DNA from: Tardiphaga sp. vice304
GTDB lineage: Bacteria > Pseudomonadota > Alphaproteobacteria > Rhizobiales > Xanthobacteraceae
Assembly (NCBI RefSeq): GCF_007018905.1
Contig: NZ_CP041402.1
Coordinates: 2,778,001 to 2,842,000 of the forward strand
Reading direction: 5' to 3'
Length of the DNA: 64,000 nucleotides
Shown here one piece after another: positions 51,927 to 61,016 of this stretch; position 1 is the stretch's first letter, and each line of letters opens with the position of its first letter. The position numbers and the translations under genes were made by a program. The notes beneath the pieces were generated by a model. The model saw only the letters and a program-made list of their open reading frames with translations, did no database searches and was not told the origin of the DNA.

Positions 51927-53026
51927 GCTTTATCACCGATTTCCTCGGCTACGCACTGCCGGCTGGTGGTAGCGTCGAGGTGATTACGATCGCGGTTGGC
52001 GGGGCGCGCTGGTCGGCGTTCGAGGAGATCACAGTGAATGCGGCGTTCAACGAGGGTGCGCGCGATTTCAGTTTCATCGTGGCTGCAGAGCTTGGCGCAT
52101 CGGCCACCAATGCCATCTTCAGCAAGGGCGCCGAGGTAGCAATCTACGCCAACGCCGACCTGCTGCTGACCGGTGCGGTCAACCGCAAGCAGCCCCTGCT
52201 GGAAGCAAAAAAAGCGCAGATCACGGTATCCGGCCGTTCGTTGTCGCAAGACCTGATCGATGGCTCCGCCGAGCACGACACTGGTAACTTCAAGAAAAAG
52301 GACCCGCTGGAAGTCGGCCAGGAGATCTCGAAGAAATACCGCGCGAAATTCGAGACCGACCAGAAGCTCACGAAGCTCGATCAATACAAGCTGACGCAGG
52401 GCGAGAGCTGCTTCCGCTGCGTCGAGAAGCTGGCGCGGCAGCAGGGCATGACGCTGGCAGGCACGGCCGAGGGCAATATCAAGATCACCAAGGCGGGGAA
52501 CCAGCGCCACGCCGGCGGCCTGATCGAGGGGCAGAACATCCTCAAGATCGGCGCCGATCACAACGACAGCAACCAGCATTCCGAGATCACGGTGCGCGGG
52601 CAGAGGCCATTCGGCCATGGCGCCGAGGCGCTGGAGCTGGAAGCGATCGCGCGGGAAAGCGGGCTCAAGCGGCACCGGCCGCTGATCGTTGTACAGGACA
52701 GCGACACCACCAAGGATCTGACGAAGAAGCGTGCGAAGAACCTGCGCGACCGCAAGGCCGGCGACGCGCTGAAGGCGACGGTGACGACGCAGGGTTTCCG
52801 AGACGAGGCGGGCACGATCTGGACGCCGGGCTGGCTGGTGTGGGTTGAAAGCCCGTTCTGCGACATCGCGCAGGACATGCTGATCGAGCGCGTTTCGTAC
52901 CAGCAGGATGACGGGGGCAGTATCGCGACGCTGTCGCTGACCGACCCGCGCAGCTACGGCGGCGAGGGTGGCAAGGGCAACAAGTCCGGCGGCGAGTGGT
53001 CGCAGGACAGCAGCGACGCGGACTGA
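51923..53026 (+). CDS. Baseplate hub protein (Mu gp44, gpP-like)
   Basis: 367 aa. Hub pattern: early beta domain (FEEITVNAAFNEGARDFSF), central ITVSGRSLSQDLIDGSAEH, and C-terminal LTDPRSYGGEG. The start overlaps the previous stop by 4 bp. It forms the centre of the baseplate under the tube. Confidence 0.88.
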   Translation: MSFITDFLGYALPAGGSVEVITIAVGGARWSAFEEITVNAAFNEGARDFSFIVAAELGASATNAIFSKGAEVAIYANADLLLTGAVNRKQPLLEAKKAQITVSGRSLSQDLIDGSAEHDTGNFKKKDPLEVGQEISKKYRAKFETDQKLTKLDQYKLTQGESCFRCVEKLARQQGMTLAGTAEGNIKITKAGNQRHAGGLIEGQNILKIGADHNDSNQHSEITVRGQRPFGHGAEALELEAIARESGLKRHRPLIVVQDSDTTKDLTKKRAKNLRDRKAGDALKATVTTQGFRDEAGTIWTPGWLVWVESPFCDIAQDMLIERVSYQQDDGGSIATLSLTDPRSYGGEGGKGNKSGGEWSQDSSDAD

Positions 53027-53028
53027 AC

Positions 53029-53652
53029 ATGCAGTGGGAACACGAAGACGGATTGCGCGGCGCCAATCGCCGATTTCGGATAGCCAAGGTCGACGACACC
53101 GGTACCCAGCAGCTCGTCAATCTCAAAGGCCTGAAGAAAGAGGCTCCGGAAGAGGTTTGGCGCCCGATGCCGCACGGCTTCACGTCGAACCCCCCGAAGG
53201 ATTCCGACGGCTATATGGTCGCGATGGGCGATCGCAGCGATCGCATGCTGTACGTCGACGGCGGCCACAAGAAGCACCGACCGCGCAAGCTGCCGGAAGG
53301 TGCCGTCGCCCTTTACAATCACAGCGGCGACATCATCCGTGTGTTCGAGCAGAACCTCGATGTCGTGCACGCCAAGAAGATCAACCTGCAGATCGGCAAG
53401 GGCACCGACGTCAGCAGCGAGTCCGGCAGCAAGGATGCCGACAATTCGGGCGCGAAGAACATCTCCATCGTGCTCACCGCCAACAGCATGGTGCTGACTT
53501 ACGGTAATTCCTCGATCACGCTGGCAGACAACCAGATTACCCTGCAGGGCGTCAACATCCTGGCCAAGGGCAATGTCGATCTCGGCGACGTCGGCGGGCT
53601 CGCCGTCGATCGCACCGACGACAATCCGGCTACGAAGGTCAAGGCGGTCTGA
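53029..53652 (+). CDS. Baseplate assembly / spike protein (Mu gp45, gpV-like)
   Basis: 207 aa. N-terminal OB-like region (ANRRFRIAKVDDTGTQQLVNLKGL) then a beta-rich C-terminus (HSGDIIRVFEQN...NSSITLADNQITLQGVNI) as in membrane-piercing spikes. Overlaps the gp46-like gene by one base. Confidence 0.88.
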   Translation: MQWEHEDGLRGANRRFRIAKVDDTGTQQLVNLKGLKKEAPEEVWRPMPHGFTSNPPKDSDGYMVAMGDRSDRMLYVDGGHKKHRPRKLPEGAVALYNHSGDIIRVFEQNLDVVHAKKINLQIGKGTDVSSESGSKDADNSGAKNISIVLTANSMVLTYGNSSITLADNQITLQGVNILAKGNVDLGDVGGLAVDRTDDNPATKVKAV

Positions 53653-54242
53653 TGGGCTCGGTACGCATTCGCATCTCCGAAGGGGAGACGCCGCAACCCT
53701 CGCTGCTCTGGGACAGCGTCTGGAGCCCGCCCGACGGCTTCGCCGACTGGGCCATCGCGGGCGCGGACGAGGTGCAGAACCGCGGCGGGCTGCAGGCGAA
53801 AGCCGCACTGCACACCGCAGTGGTCATCGCGCTGTTCACCGATCGGCGGATGCCCGACGATCATCCGCTTCGCCACCTGATCGACGACGGCGATCCGCGT
53901 GGCTGGTTCGGCGATGGCGTCGATATCAGGCCGGAGCTCGGCGAGACCGAGATGGGGTCGCTGCTCTGGGTGTTTGAGCGGTCGTATCTGACCGAGGACA
54001 TCCGCAAATGGGTCGAGCAAATCGCCTTCGAGGCGCTGGCGCCGCTGATCTTCCAGCGAGCGGCGGTGCGGATAGAGGCTGAGGCGACGGCGCAGTTTGC
54101 GGTCAACCGCGTTGATCTCGCCGTGAAGATCTTCGGCCGCGACAACAAGCAGATTTACGACTTCCGCTTCGAGGATCTGTGGCGGCAGACCGCCCGGACC
54201 GACAAGCCGAAGCCCTTCCCGCAATATCCTCCGCTGATCTGA
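53652..54242 (+). CDS. Baseplate protein gp46-like
   Basis: 196 aa. The pattern AALHTAVVIALFTDRRMPDDHPL and GSLLWVFERSYLTEDIRKWVEQIAFEAL are family features of Mu gp46 (T4 gp25-like wedge protein). It joins baseplate to sheath. Confidence 0.86.
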   Translation: MGSVRIRISEGETPQPSLLWDSVWSPPDGFADWAIAGADEVQNRGGLQAKAALHTAVVIALFTDRRMPDDHPLRHLIDDGDPRGWFGDGVDIRPELGETEMGSLLWVFERSYLTEDIRKWVEQIAFEALAPLIFQRAAVRIEAEATAQFAVNRVDLAVKIFGRDNKQIYDFRFEDLWRQTARTDKPKPFPQYPPLI

Positions 54243-54255
54243 CAGGAAACCGCGC

Positions 54256-55386
54256 ATGTTCGTGCTGCCGACGCTCAAGGATCTGATGGAGCGCGCTCGC
54301 CAGGAGTTTCGTACCCATTTGAAGGGCACCGATGCCTACATATGGCCGAACAATCTTTATGCGACGGCGAAGGTGCTGGCCGGCCTGACCTTCGAGGTGA
54401 TGGGCTTTGCGAGTTATATTTCCCGCCAGAAATTCGCGGTGACTGCGCCGGACATCGAAAGCCTGCGGCTGCATGGCGAGGAGTTCGGCATTTCTCAAAA
54501 TCCGGCGTCGCCAGCAAACGGATCGGTGACGGTCACGGCCCTGACCGCTTTTTCCTTCGACGCCGGGGCGAAGCTGTCGCGCGCGGACGGGGGGCAATAT
54601 CTGACGCTGGGCGCAGGCAACTTGCCCGAAGGCGGCTCGATCACGGCGACGGTCATTGCCGAAGCCGACGGGAGCGCAGGCAATGCGTCAGCCGGAACGG
54701 ACCTCGTCTTCGTTTCCGGCTTCACCGGAGATCTTGCTGATGTCATCGCGCAGGCCGGCGAGAATGGCCTGACGCTCGGCTCCGACGTCGAGGATATCGA
54801 GAGCTACCGCGCGCGCATTCTATTCCGCAAGCGCAATCCGCCGCACGGTGGATCCGCAGCCGACTATGTCTGGTGGGCAGGCCAGGTGGCCGGGGTCTCC
54901 TTCTATGACGACCGGCCGACGGTGTATGTGAACCGCCTGTGGGCCGGCCCCGGCACCGTGCGAGTTTATCCATTGATGCTGGACCTCTACGCCGACGGCG
55001 TTCCGCAGACGGCTGATATCTTGAGGGTGCGAGAGTTCATTAGCCAAGTACAACCGGCCGGGGCGTCGGTCTCCGTCGCGGCGCCGGTGCGGCATCCGGT
55101 CAACGTGACGATCGGCAGATTATCGCCCAACACCGTCCCGGTGAGGGAAGCCGTGCTCGCCGAACTCAGGGATCTGTTCAGGCGCCGGGCCCGCGTCGCC
55201 GGCACGGATGTTCCGGTGGCCAACATGCCGTACTTGGCGACGCCGTTCGCGTTTTCGCGGTCGTGGATATGGCAGGCGATCGCCGATGCAAGCGGTGAAG
55301 ACGCCCATGAACTGCAGTGGCCGATACAGGACGTCGTCCTCGCCGCCGGGGAGATCCCGGTGCTCGGCACCGTGAGCTTCGTCTGA
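54256..55386 (+). CDS. Baseplate J-like protein (Mu gp47)
   Basis: 376 aa. Includes the wedge-type blocks GEEFGISQNPASPANGSVTV and SYRARILFRKRNPPHGGSAADYVWWA. Position and length agree with gp47/gpJ. Stop overlaps the next start by one base. Confidence 0.9.
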   Translation: MFVLPTLKDLMERARQEFRTHLKGTDAYIWPNNLYATAKVLAGLTFEVMGFASYISRQKFAVTAPDIESLRLHGEEFGISQNPASPANGSVTVTALTAFSFDAGAKLSRADGGQYLTLGAGNLPEGGSITATVIAEADGSAGNASAGTDLVFVSGFTGDLADVIAQAGENGLTLGSDVEDIESYRARILFRKRNPPHGGSAADYVWWAGQVAGVSFYDDRPTVYVNRLWAGPGTVRVYPLMLDLYADGVPQTADILRVREFISQVQPAGASVSVAAPVRHPVNVTIGRLSPNTVPVREAVLAELRDLFRRRARVAGTDVPVANMPYLATPFAFSRSWIWQAIADASGEDAHELQWPIQDVVLAAGEIPVLGTVSFV

Positions 55387-56084
55387 TGGCGTCGTTTCGA
55401 TGCCCGACGGTGGAAGAGGTGACGGCAGCGACGCTGGCATTGCTGCCGCGTGGTCGCGCCTGGCAGACGCACGAGACAGGTCCCATGCGTGGGGAGGAAC
55501 CTGGCTTCTCTATCTCCGGATTTGCGCCGGATGCCTTTTCGACGCGTAGCAGAAAACCCTCGATTTTGTGGGCGTTCTGGCGCGCAGTCGCCGGTGTGAT
55601 CCACTTCCTGTCGCAGCGTCTGTGCGACCTGCGGCTGGAATTTTGGTGTGCGACGCAATCTGAGACCAACGATCTCTGGCTGCAGGAATACGGTCTGCCG
55701 GATGACTGCGACCCGTTCCCTGACCTTTGCCTGAAAGTGGCGGCGATCGGCGGCACGCGCTGCGAATACTACGCGCTGGTGGCCGCGCGAGCAGGGTGGT
55801 CAATCGCGTGCACCGAGATCGTCAACTTCTGTGGCACGCGCGTCGGCTCGCGCAGCTCGCAGCCAGGCAAGATGAGGCCCGGCCGGTTGTCGACGGCATC
55901 GCTCAGAATCATCGTCAACCTGTCCGAAAGCCCGGCCTGGCGCGGCGGGTCGCGATCGCGGCCGCAGCCGGGCAGCTTCAAGCCCGGGCGCCGGCTGTCG
56001 TGCCCGCCCAACATTGCCGTGCTGGAATGCATCCTGGCGCGCGTCGTCCACGCTGAAATCCAGATCAAATACGAGGTCGCATAG
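55386..56084 (+). CDS. Tail protein gp48-like (YmfQ/DUF2313)
   Basis: 232 aa. The N-terminus (TVEEVTAATLALLPRGRAWQTH) and YGLPDDCDPFPDLCLKVAAIGG are typical of the gp48/YmfQ family, which links the baseplate to tail fibres. The C-terminus is basic with four cysteines. Confidence 0.86.
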   Translation: MASFRCPTVEEVTAATLALLPRGRAWQTHETGPMRGEEPGFSISGFAPDAFSTRSRKPSILWAFWRAVAGVIHFLSQRLCDLRLEFWCATQSETNDLWLQEYGLPDDCDPFPDLCLKVAAIGGTRCEYYALVAARAGWSIACTEIVNFCGTRVGSRSSQPGKMRPGRLSTASLRIIVNLSESPAWRGGSRSRPQPGSFKPGRRLSCPPNIAVLECILARVVHAEIQIKYEVA

Positions 56085-57440
56085 ATGTCCGATTTTCTTG
56101 GTCCCGCAGATGCCGCCAATGCGGTCACGGTTCGTCCGGCAGAAGCCCGTACCTTCTTGAACGACGACACGTGGATGAAGGACTGCACGAGCGAAGATGC
56201 CGATGACGGCACCGACGTTCGAGCAAATTGGTTCAATGGCATGATTGCCGTCTCGCGCAATGCCGTCCGGATGAACGGCAAGCTGGCCGACAACGTCACC
56301 AACGTGGTGCTCGAGGTTGGCTCCGATGACGACCTCCTGAAAAAGTCGGTGCAGCAATTGGTGCAGCGCGGCCAGCCGCTCTATGGGGTCGACACCGGCG
56401 GTCAGGGATCTCTGGTTGTCAGCCTGACCCCGACGCTGCGCGAGTACAAAGCCGGCATGCAGATTGTCGTGAAGGTGTTGAACGATAATCTCGGCCCCTC
56501 GCGCATCAACATTGACGGGCTGGGCTACAAGGACATTCGCCGGCGCGGCGGCGCGGCGACGCTGTATCGCGACCTGGTCGCCGGTGACTTGACAGTCTTG
56601 CGATATGACGGCGCCGTCTGGCAGGTCGGTGGCGGTATTCAGTTTCCGCGAACGCGGCTTGAAGCCAACCTAGACCTTTACATCGCCACGACGGGAAGCG
56701 ACGCAAACGACGGCCATTCGCCGGCGACGCCGTTCCTGACGAAACAGGCCGCTTGGAACTACATTGCGAAAAACCTCGACGTGAATGGATACCAGGTTAC
56801 GATTCATGTCGCGGATGGTACCTACACCGACGGCCTTATCGCGAACGGCGCCCCGGTCGGCCAAACTTTACCGATCTTTTTTGTCGGAAATGACGCAACG
56901 CCGAATAACGTACAGGTCAACAGCGGTGTGGCATCATGCTTCAGCGCGGCGAACGGCGCTTTCCTTCGGGTATCCGGCTTCCGCCAGACCTGCGGCGCCA
57001 ACGTCAGTTGCGTTCAGGCGAACTATGGCGGCATCATCTATCTCGGAAATCCGACGTCCGGCGGCGGAAACGTGTTCGGCCCCTGCGGCTCTGGTAGTGC
57101 ACATATCAGCACATCGGGCGGTTCGGTCTATCTGGATTATAACTACTACATCACCGGCGGGGCCGGATATCACTTCTACAACGTCGCCGGCGTCATCACG
57201 AGCGGCGCTGCAATAACCTGCTTCATCACAGGAAACCCGGCGTTCACCACCTTCGTGGCCGCGACCGGAAACACCTCTGCCATCGGTTCAATTAACATCG
57301 TTTGGAACATCACCGGCGCCGTCACCGGCGTGCGCTACGCGGTCAACCTGAACGGCGTCATCAACACTCAGGGTCAGGGACCAAACTACTTCCCCGGCAA
57401 CGCCCCCGGCACAGTGTCCAACGGCGGCCAGTACGTATAA
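56085..57440 (+). CDS. Tail spike / fibre with pectate-lyase-like beta-helix
   Basis: 451 aa. The N-terminal ~190 residues are a baseplate-attachment region. From about residue 195 the DLYIATTGSDANDGHSPATPFLT block, typical of parallel beta-helix proteins, is followed by glycine/asparagine-rich short strands (YGGIIYLGNPTSGGGNVFG). This suggests a receptor-binding or polysaccharide-acting spike. It starts directly after the gp48-like stop. Confidence 0.8.
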   Translation: MSDFLGPADAANAVTVRPAEARTFLNDDTWMKDCTSEDADDGTDVRANWFNGMIAVSRNAVRMNGKLADNVTNVVLEVGSDDDLLKKSVQQLVQRGQPLYGVDTGGQGSLVVSLTPTLREYKAGMQIVVKVLNDNLGPSRINIDGLGYKDIRRRGGAATLYRDLVAGDLTVLRYDGAVWQVGGGIQFPRTRLEANLDLYIATTGSDANDGHSPATPFLTKQAAWNYIAKNLDVNGYQVTIHVADGTYTDGLIANGAPVGQTLPIFFVGNDATPNNVQVNSGVASCFSAANGAFLRVSGFRQTCGANVSCVQANYGGIIYLGNPTSGGGNVFGPCGSGSAHISTSGGSVYLDYNYYITGGAGYHFYNVAGVITSGAAITCFITGNPAFTTFVAATGNTSAIGSINIVWNITGAVTGVRYAVNLNGVINTQGQGPNYFPGNAPGTVSNGGQYV

Positions 57441-57454
57441 AGGGGAATTCGGAA

Positions 57455-58540
57455 ATGGCCATCAAGCACAAGCGGACATCGGCGCGCGCGCACAATAATG
57501 ACCCGGGCGCGATCCAGCCGGAAGACTGGAACGACACCCATAGCGTCGAAGGTCTGCTGGGCGCGCTGCTCGACATGGCCGCGACGCCCGGCACAATGCC
57601 GTATATCAAGGCCGACGGCACCGGCGGTGCCGTACTGACAACCGACGTAGGCCGCGCGTTGTTGAGCCTTGTGGCGCTGTCCGACTTGCTGGCATTGCTA
57701 AACGCCGCCCCGACCGATAGCCCGCTCTTCACCGGCAACGCTCGCGCGCCAACGCCGGCGCCGGGCACGAACTCGACCGCGATATCGACCACGGCTTTCG
57801 TGCAATCCGCCATCGCGGCGCTAGTCAATTCCTCGCCGGCCACCCTCGACACGCTGAAAGAGCTGGCCGACGCCATCGGCGACGACCCGAACTTTGCCGC
57901 TACCATGGCGACGCTGATCGGCACGAAGCTGGCCAAGGCTTCGAACCTGTCCGACTTGGCGAACGTCGCGACCGCGCGGACGAACTTGGGGCTGGCGCTA
58001 GTTGCGGCCTCCGGCACCTACGCGGACCTTTCCGGCAAGCCGACGCTCGGCACCGCGGCGGCGCTGGCCGCCGGAACGGCTGTCGGAAACTTGGTCCAAG
58101 TCATCACCGGCGGCAAGCTGCCGGTACTCGATGGTTCGAACCTGACGGGCGTTGTGTCGGCCGGCTCGGCTCAAAAATCCGCGAACCTGTCCGACCTCGC
58201 CAACGTCGCGACGGCCTTGGCGAACCTCAACGGCGAGCCGAAGACCATAGCGAAGAGCCTCGCGACGTCCGGATACATCAAGTTCGGTAACGGCCTCATC
58301 CTGCAGTGGGGCTTCAGCACAAATCTGGGCGTTCCTACCGGCATTTCGTTCCCGGTGACGTTTCCGACCGCATGCGCTGCCGTCCTGTGCCAGTTAGAGG
58401 GCTCGACCACCGCCAACGTCATCGCCGGAACCGTTGACCTCCGGTCGGCAAGCGGTTTCCAGTTGTACCAAACATACACCCCCGGAGGCACGGTCGGAGC
58501 CTCCGGCAACTCCTTCACCTGGTCTGCGATAGGGTACTGA
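57455..58540 (+). CDS. Tail fibre protein with phage tail repeats
   Basis: 361 aa. N-terminal DUF-like attachment peptide (KHKRTSARAHNNDPGAIQPEDWNDTHS), then at least two copies of NLSDLANVATA (near residues 165 and 245), a known fibre repeat. The C-terminal domain (IKFGNGLILQWGFSTNLG...) resembles gp53-type fibre tips. Probable receptor-binding fibre. Confidence 0.82.
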   Translation: MAIKHKRTSARAHNNDPGAIQPEDWNDTHSVEGLLGALLDMAATPGTMPYIKADGTGGAVLTTDVGRALLSLVALSDLLALLNAAPTDSPLFTGNARAPTPAPGTNSTAISTTAFVQSAIAALVNSSPATLDTLKELADAIGDDPNFAATMATLIGTKLAKASNLSDLANVATARTNLGLALVAASGTYADLSGKPTLGTAAALAAGTAVGNLVQVITGGKLPVLDGSNLTGVVSAGSAQKSANLSDLANVATALANLNGEPKTIAKSLATSGYIKFGNGLILQWGFSTNLGVPTGISFPVTFPTACAAVLCQLEGSTTANVIAGTVDLRSASGFQLYQTYTPGGTVGASGNSFTWSAIGY

Positions 58541-58542
58541 AA

Positions 58543-59064
58543 ATGACAGGAGCAGTTCAGATTTTCGCCAAGCTTTCGGCTGCCGGGCTGCCGCTGGCGT
58601 TCTACAGGTCCGACGTCAACGACGTCGCGACCATCCCGTCCGAGTGCATCGAACTGTCCGACGCGCAGTGGCTGGAGTTCATCAACAATAACGGACTGCG
58701 GAAGTGGTCCGCCGGCGCCGTGGTTGCTTACGAACCGCCGGCTCCGGCGGCACCGGACGCGGGGACGATCGCGCCTCAGCTAATAGCGTCAGCATTGAGC
58801 GTCAACATTGTCGACGGAGATGTGGCGAGTGTTGATGGCATCTTCGGTCTAGCCGGGGCGATCTATCTCGGCGTCGGGCAATACATGCTGCTTTTTCTGA
58901 CATCTCAGCCCGACACAAATTTCTACGCTGTGATCGGCGGCGGCGCGCCATGCATGTCGTCGGCGGAGAAGGACGTCGACTATCTGACCATCACGGCTAC
59001 TGACGCAGCCGGCGGCCAGCCCGTAGACGCTGCGCAGTTCAACGTTCAAATCTTTAGGATCTAA
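58543..59064 (+). CDS. Fibre-associated protein (possible tail fibre assembly)
   Basis: 173 aa. The N-terminal ~70 residues (GLPLAFYRSDVN...LSDAQWLEFINNNGLRKW) resemble fibre chaperone starts. The C-terminal ~100 residues are beta-rich. Three bp after the fibre stop. Function assigned from position and pattern. Confidence 0.65.
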   Translation: MTGAVQIFAKLSAAGLPLAFYRSDVNDVATIPSECIELSDAQWLEFINNNGLRKWSAGAVVAYEPPAPAAPDAGTIAPQLIASALSVNIVDGDVASVDGIFGLAGAIYLGVGQYMLLFLTSQPDTNFYAVIGGGAPCMSSAEKDVDYLTITATDAAGGQPVDAAQFNVQIFRI

Positions 59065-59081
59065 GCAAGAGGAAAAGGGGA

Positions 59082-59354
59082 ATGTCGATGGGTAAACTTA
59101 TTTGCGAGAAAGTCGTCAATGGCGAAACGATGCTGCTGAACGTGACCACGGCAGCGGGCGTCGTGCCGACGCTGCTCAAGACCACGCCAGGCGTCGGTAA
59201 ACCGTTTTGGTACTGGCCCTCCATTCCGGCCGGGTTGGTCATCGCCGCCGATTTCACGAATGCGCCAATCGTCAGCAGCGACAAGGTTGCTAACCAGGCG
59301 GCGATGGATGCGATCCAGGTCGAACCCGCCGATGTTCTGACCTATCAGCCGTAG
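59082..59354 (+). CDS. Small hypothetical phage protein
   Basis: 90 aa (MSMGKLICEKVVNGETML...). Beta-strand-rich, no signal peptide, no family recognised. AAAAGGGGA precedes the start. End of the tail fibre block. Confidence 0.65.
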   Translation: MSMGKLICEKVVNGETMLLNVTTAAGVVPTLLKTTPGVGKPFWYWPSIPAGLVIAADFTNAPIVSSDKVANQAAMDAIQVEPADVLTYQP

Positions 59355-59413
59355 CGCTTCGCCGGTTCGAGACCAGCCGGTCGTGATGAGAGACCGCGGA
59401 TGCCGGTGGCGGT

Positions 59414-59512
59414 CTAAGGGCCATAGTCGAACGGATCGAGTTCGACGAATACATAGCCGACAACCAGTCCAACGACGATCGAGATGGCGAGAATGAACAG
59501 GGCATTCCTCAT
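59414..59512 (-). CDS. 32-residue membrane peptide A
   Basis: MRNALFILAISIVVGLVVGY, then an acidic tail (VFVELDPFDYGP). One transmembrane helix with a small cytoplasmic and a larger external end. It is on the strand opposite the late genes, in a 447-bp gap (59355-59801) with no plus-strand gene. No ribosome site is obvious, so confidence is moderate. Confidence 0.5.
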   Translation of the reverse strand: MRNALFILAISIVVGLVVGYVFVELDPFDYGP

Positions 59513-59544
59513 CACGGTATAGTGCCGCAGTATCGCAGAAATGG

Positions 59545-59643
59545 CTAACTGAATGCCGTAAGGGCCATCAGTACCCCTGAGATCGTGGTGCCAATGCCGG
59601 CCGCCAGCCCTAACCCGATCAAGAGTCGTTCGAGAATGCACAT
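59545..59643 (-). CDS. 32-residue membrane peptide B
   Basis: MCILERLLIGLGLAAGIGTT, then ISGVLMALTAFS. Single transmembrane helix. AGGGGA lies 8 bases before the ATG, supporting translation. It is 32 bp upstream of peptide A on the same strand, suggesting a two-gene unit. Possible small holin, pinholin or toxin-like peptide; unproven. Confidence 0.5.
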   Translation of the reverse strand: MCILERLLIGLGLAAGIGTTISGVLMALTAFS

Positions 59644-59801
59644 CGGCCGTTCCCCTGGAGCGGGCTGAGCCTACGCCTGCAGATTCGCGCACCGCAAGAG
59701 TCGGATCGCGCAACGCTGACGGCAGCCGAATAATTTGACGTCACCACCACCATGACCGCCCGGAACCTTCGGCGCGGTCGCTTCCGCATGGAGAATTCGC
59801 C

Positions 59802-61016
59802 GTGACCGCATGGCCGAAAGACAACCAGACCGCCAGGAATGCCTTCTACGGCGACCCCGGCAAGGGGCAGATCGCCGCCCAGATGGTGCCTGTCGTGCCG
59901 CCGTTCGCGATGTATTATGAGAGCAAGCGGGTCAAGGCAATCCAGTTTCACCGCAAGGCGGCGCCGGCGCTGCTGGCCGCGCTGAACGAGATCTGGGACT
60001 ACTGCCAGCACGACCAGGCCAAGGTCGATGCGGCCGGCGTCTCGAAATATGCCGGGGCCTACAATCACCGGCTGGTGCGGGGATCCAAGACCAAGTGGTC
60101 GAACCACGCATATGCCGCAGCGATCGATCTGAATGCCGGCGAGAACGCGCTGGGCGTTGCCAAGGGTACCATGCCGCAGTTCGTGGTCGACGCCTTCTGC
60201 CGGCAGGGCGCGATGTGGGGCGGCTGGTATAGCTCTCGGCCTGACTGGATGCATTTCGAGTTCGTCGACAACGGCGGTCGGCAGCCTAAGTCGCCGCGGC
60301 CGGTATTCGGCAAGGTGGCGCGGCTGTTTGATGAGCCCGCGGCAGCACCACAGGATGAACTCGAGGACCGCCCGGAACCGGTGCCTGTCCTCGATGCCGC
60401 GCCGGTCGCCGGTGACGTCGACGGCGACCCCGAGCTGTTCTCGGTCAAGAAGCGCCTCCGGGCGATGAACTATAACCCAGGCGTGCAGAGCGGCGTCTGG
60501 GGCGGCATGACGGCTGGCGCCATCGCGGGCTTCATCAATGACCGCTCTGGCTTGAACATGCTGGCGCCGACGTCGCTGGAGACGTTCAATGACATCAGGG
60601 ACGAGCTCAAGGCTGAACTGAGCAAGGCGGAGGGCGAAACGCCGCCTTTTGTCCGGCCGGTCACACCAGCCCGCGCCAACGCCGAGCCGGGCACGGTGGC
60701 GGCCGTGGCGCCCGAGGTCGTGCCTGCCAAGCGCGGCTTCGTCGCCGCGGCCTGGGGCTCGGTTCTGGCCTTCCTGTCGGCGGTCTGGTCGACGGTGAGC
60801 GGCTACGTCGGACAGGCGTGGGACTGGTTCACCGGCAACAAGGACAGCCTGCCGACCGATCCCAGCTACGTCAGCACGGCGTGGGGCTATGTCCAGCAGG
60901 TGCCGGGCCCGGTGTGGGGGTTCGTTGCCGCGGCCGGCCTTGGCTTCATCGCGTGGAACGCCTTCAACAGCGTCCGCATCAGCACCGAGTCCGTGAAGAC
61001 GGGGGCGCGGCAATGA
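59802..61016 (+). CDS. Endolysin: M15 (VanY-like) peptidase with membrane-associated C-terminus
   Basis: 404 aa. The catalytic domain (residues ~20-160) has zinc ligands His102, Asp109 (NHAYAAAIDLN) and His151 (WMHFEF), as in M15 D-Ala-carboxypeptidases and phage L-Ala-D-Glu endolysins. A second segment (200-265) may be a peptidoglycan-binding domain. The C-terminus has one or two hydrophobic stretches (VPGPVWGFVAAAGLGFIAWN), so the enzyme may be membrane-anchored. It overlaps the next gene by 4 bp. Confidence 0.88.
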   Translation: MTAWPKDNQTARNAFYGDPGKGQIAAQMVPVVPPFAMYYESKRVKAIQFHRKAAPALLAALNEIWDYCQHDQAKVDAAGVSKYAGAYNHRLVRGSKTKWSNHAYAAAIDLNAGENALGVAKGTMPQFVVDAFCRQGAMWGGWYSSRPDWMHFEFVDNGGRQPKSPRPVFGKVARLFDEPAAAPQDELEDRPEPVPVLDAAPVAGDVDGDPELFSVKKRLRAMNYNPGVQSGVWGGMTAGAIAGFINDRSGLNMLAPTSLETFNDIRDELKAELSKAEGETPPFVRPVTPARANAEPGTVAAVAPEVVPAKRGFVAAAWGSVLAFLSAVWSTVSGYVGQAWDWFTGNKDSLPTDPSYVSTAWGYVQQVPGPVWGFVAAAGLGFIAWNAFNSVRISTESVKTGARQ

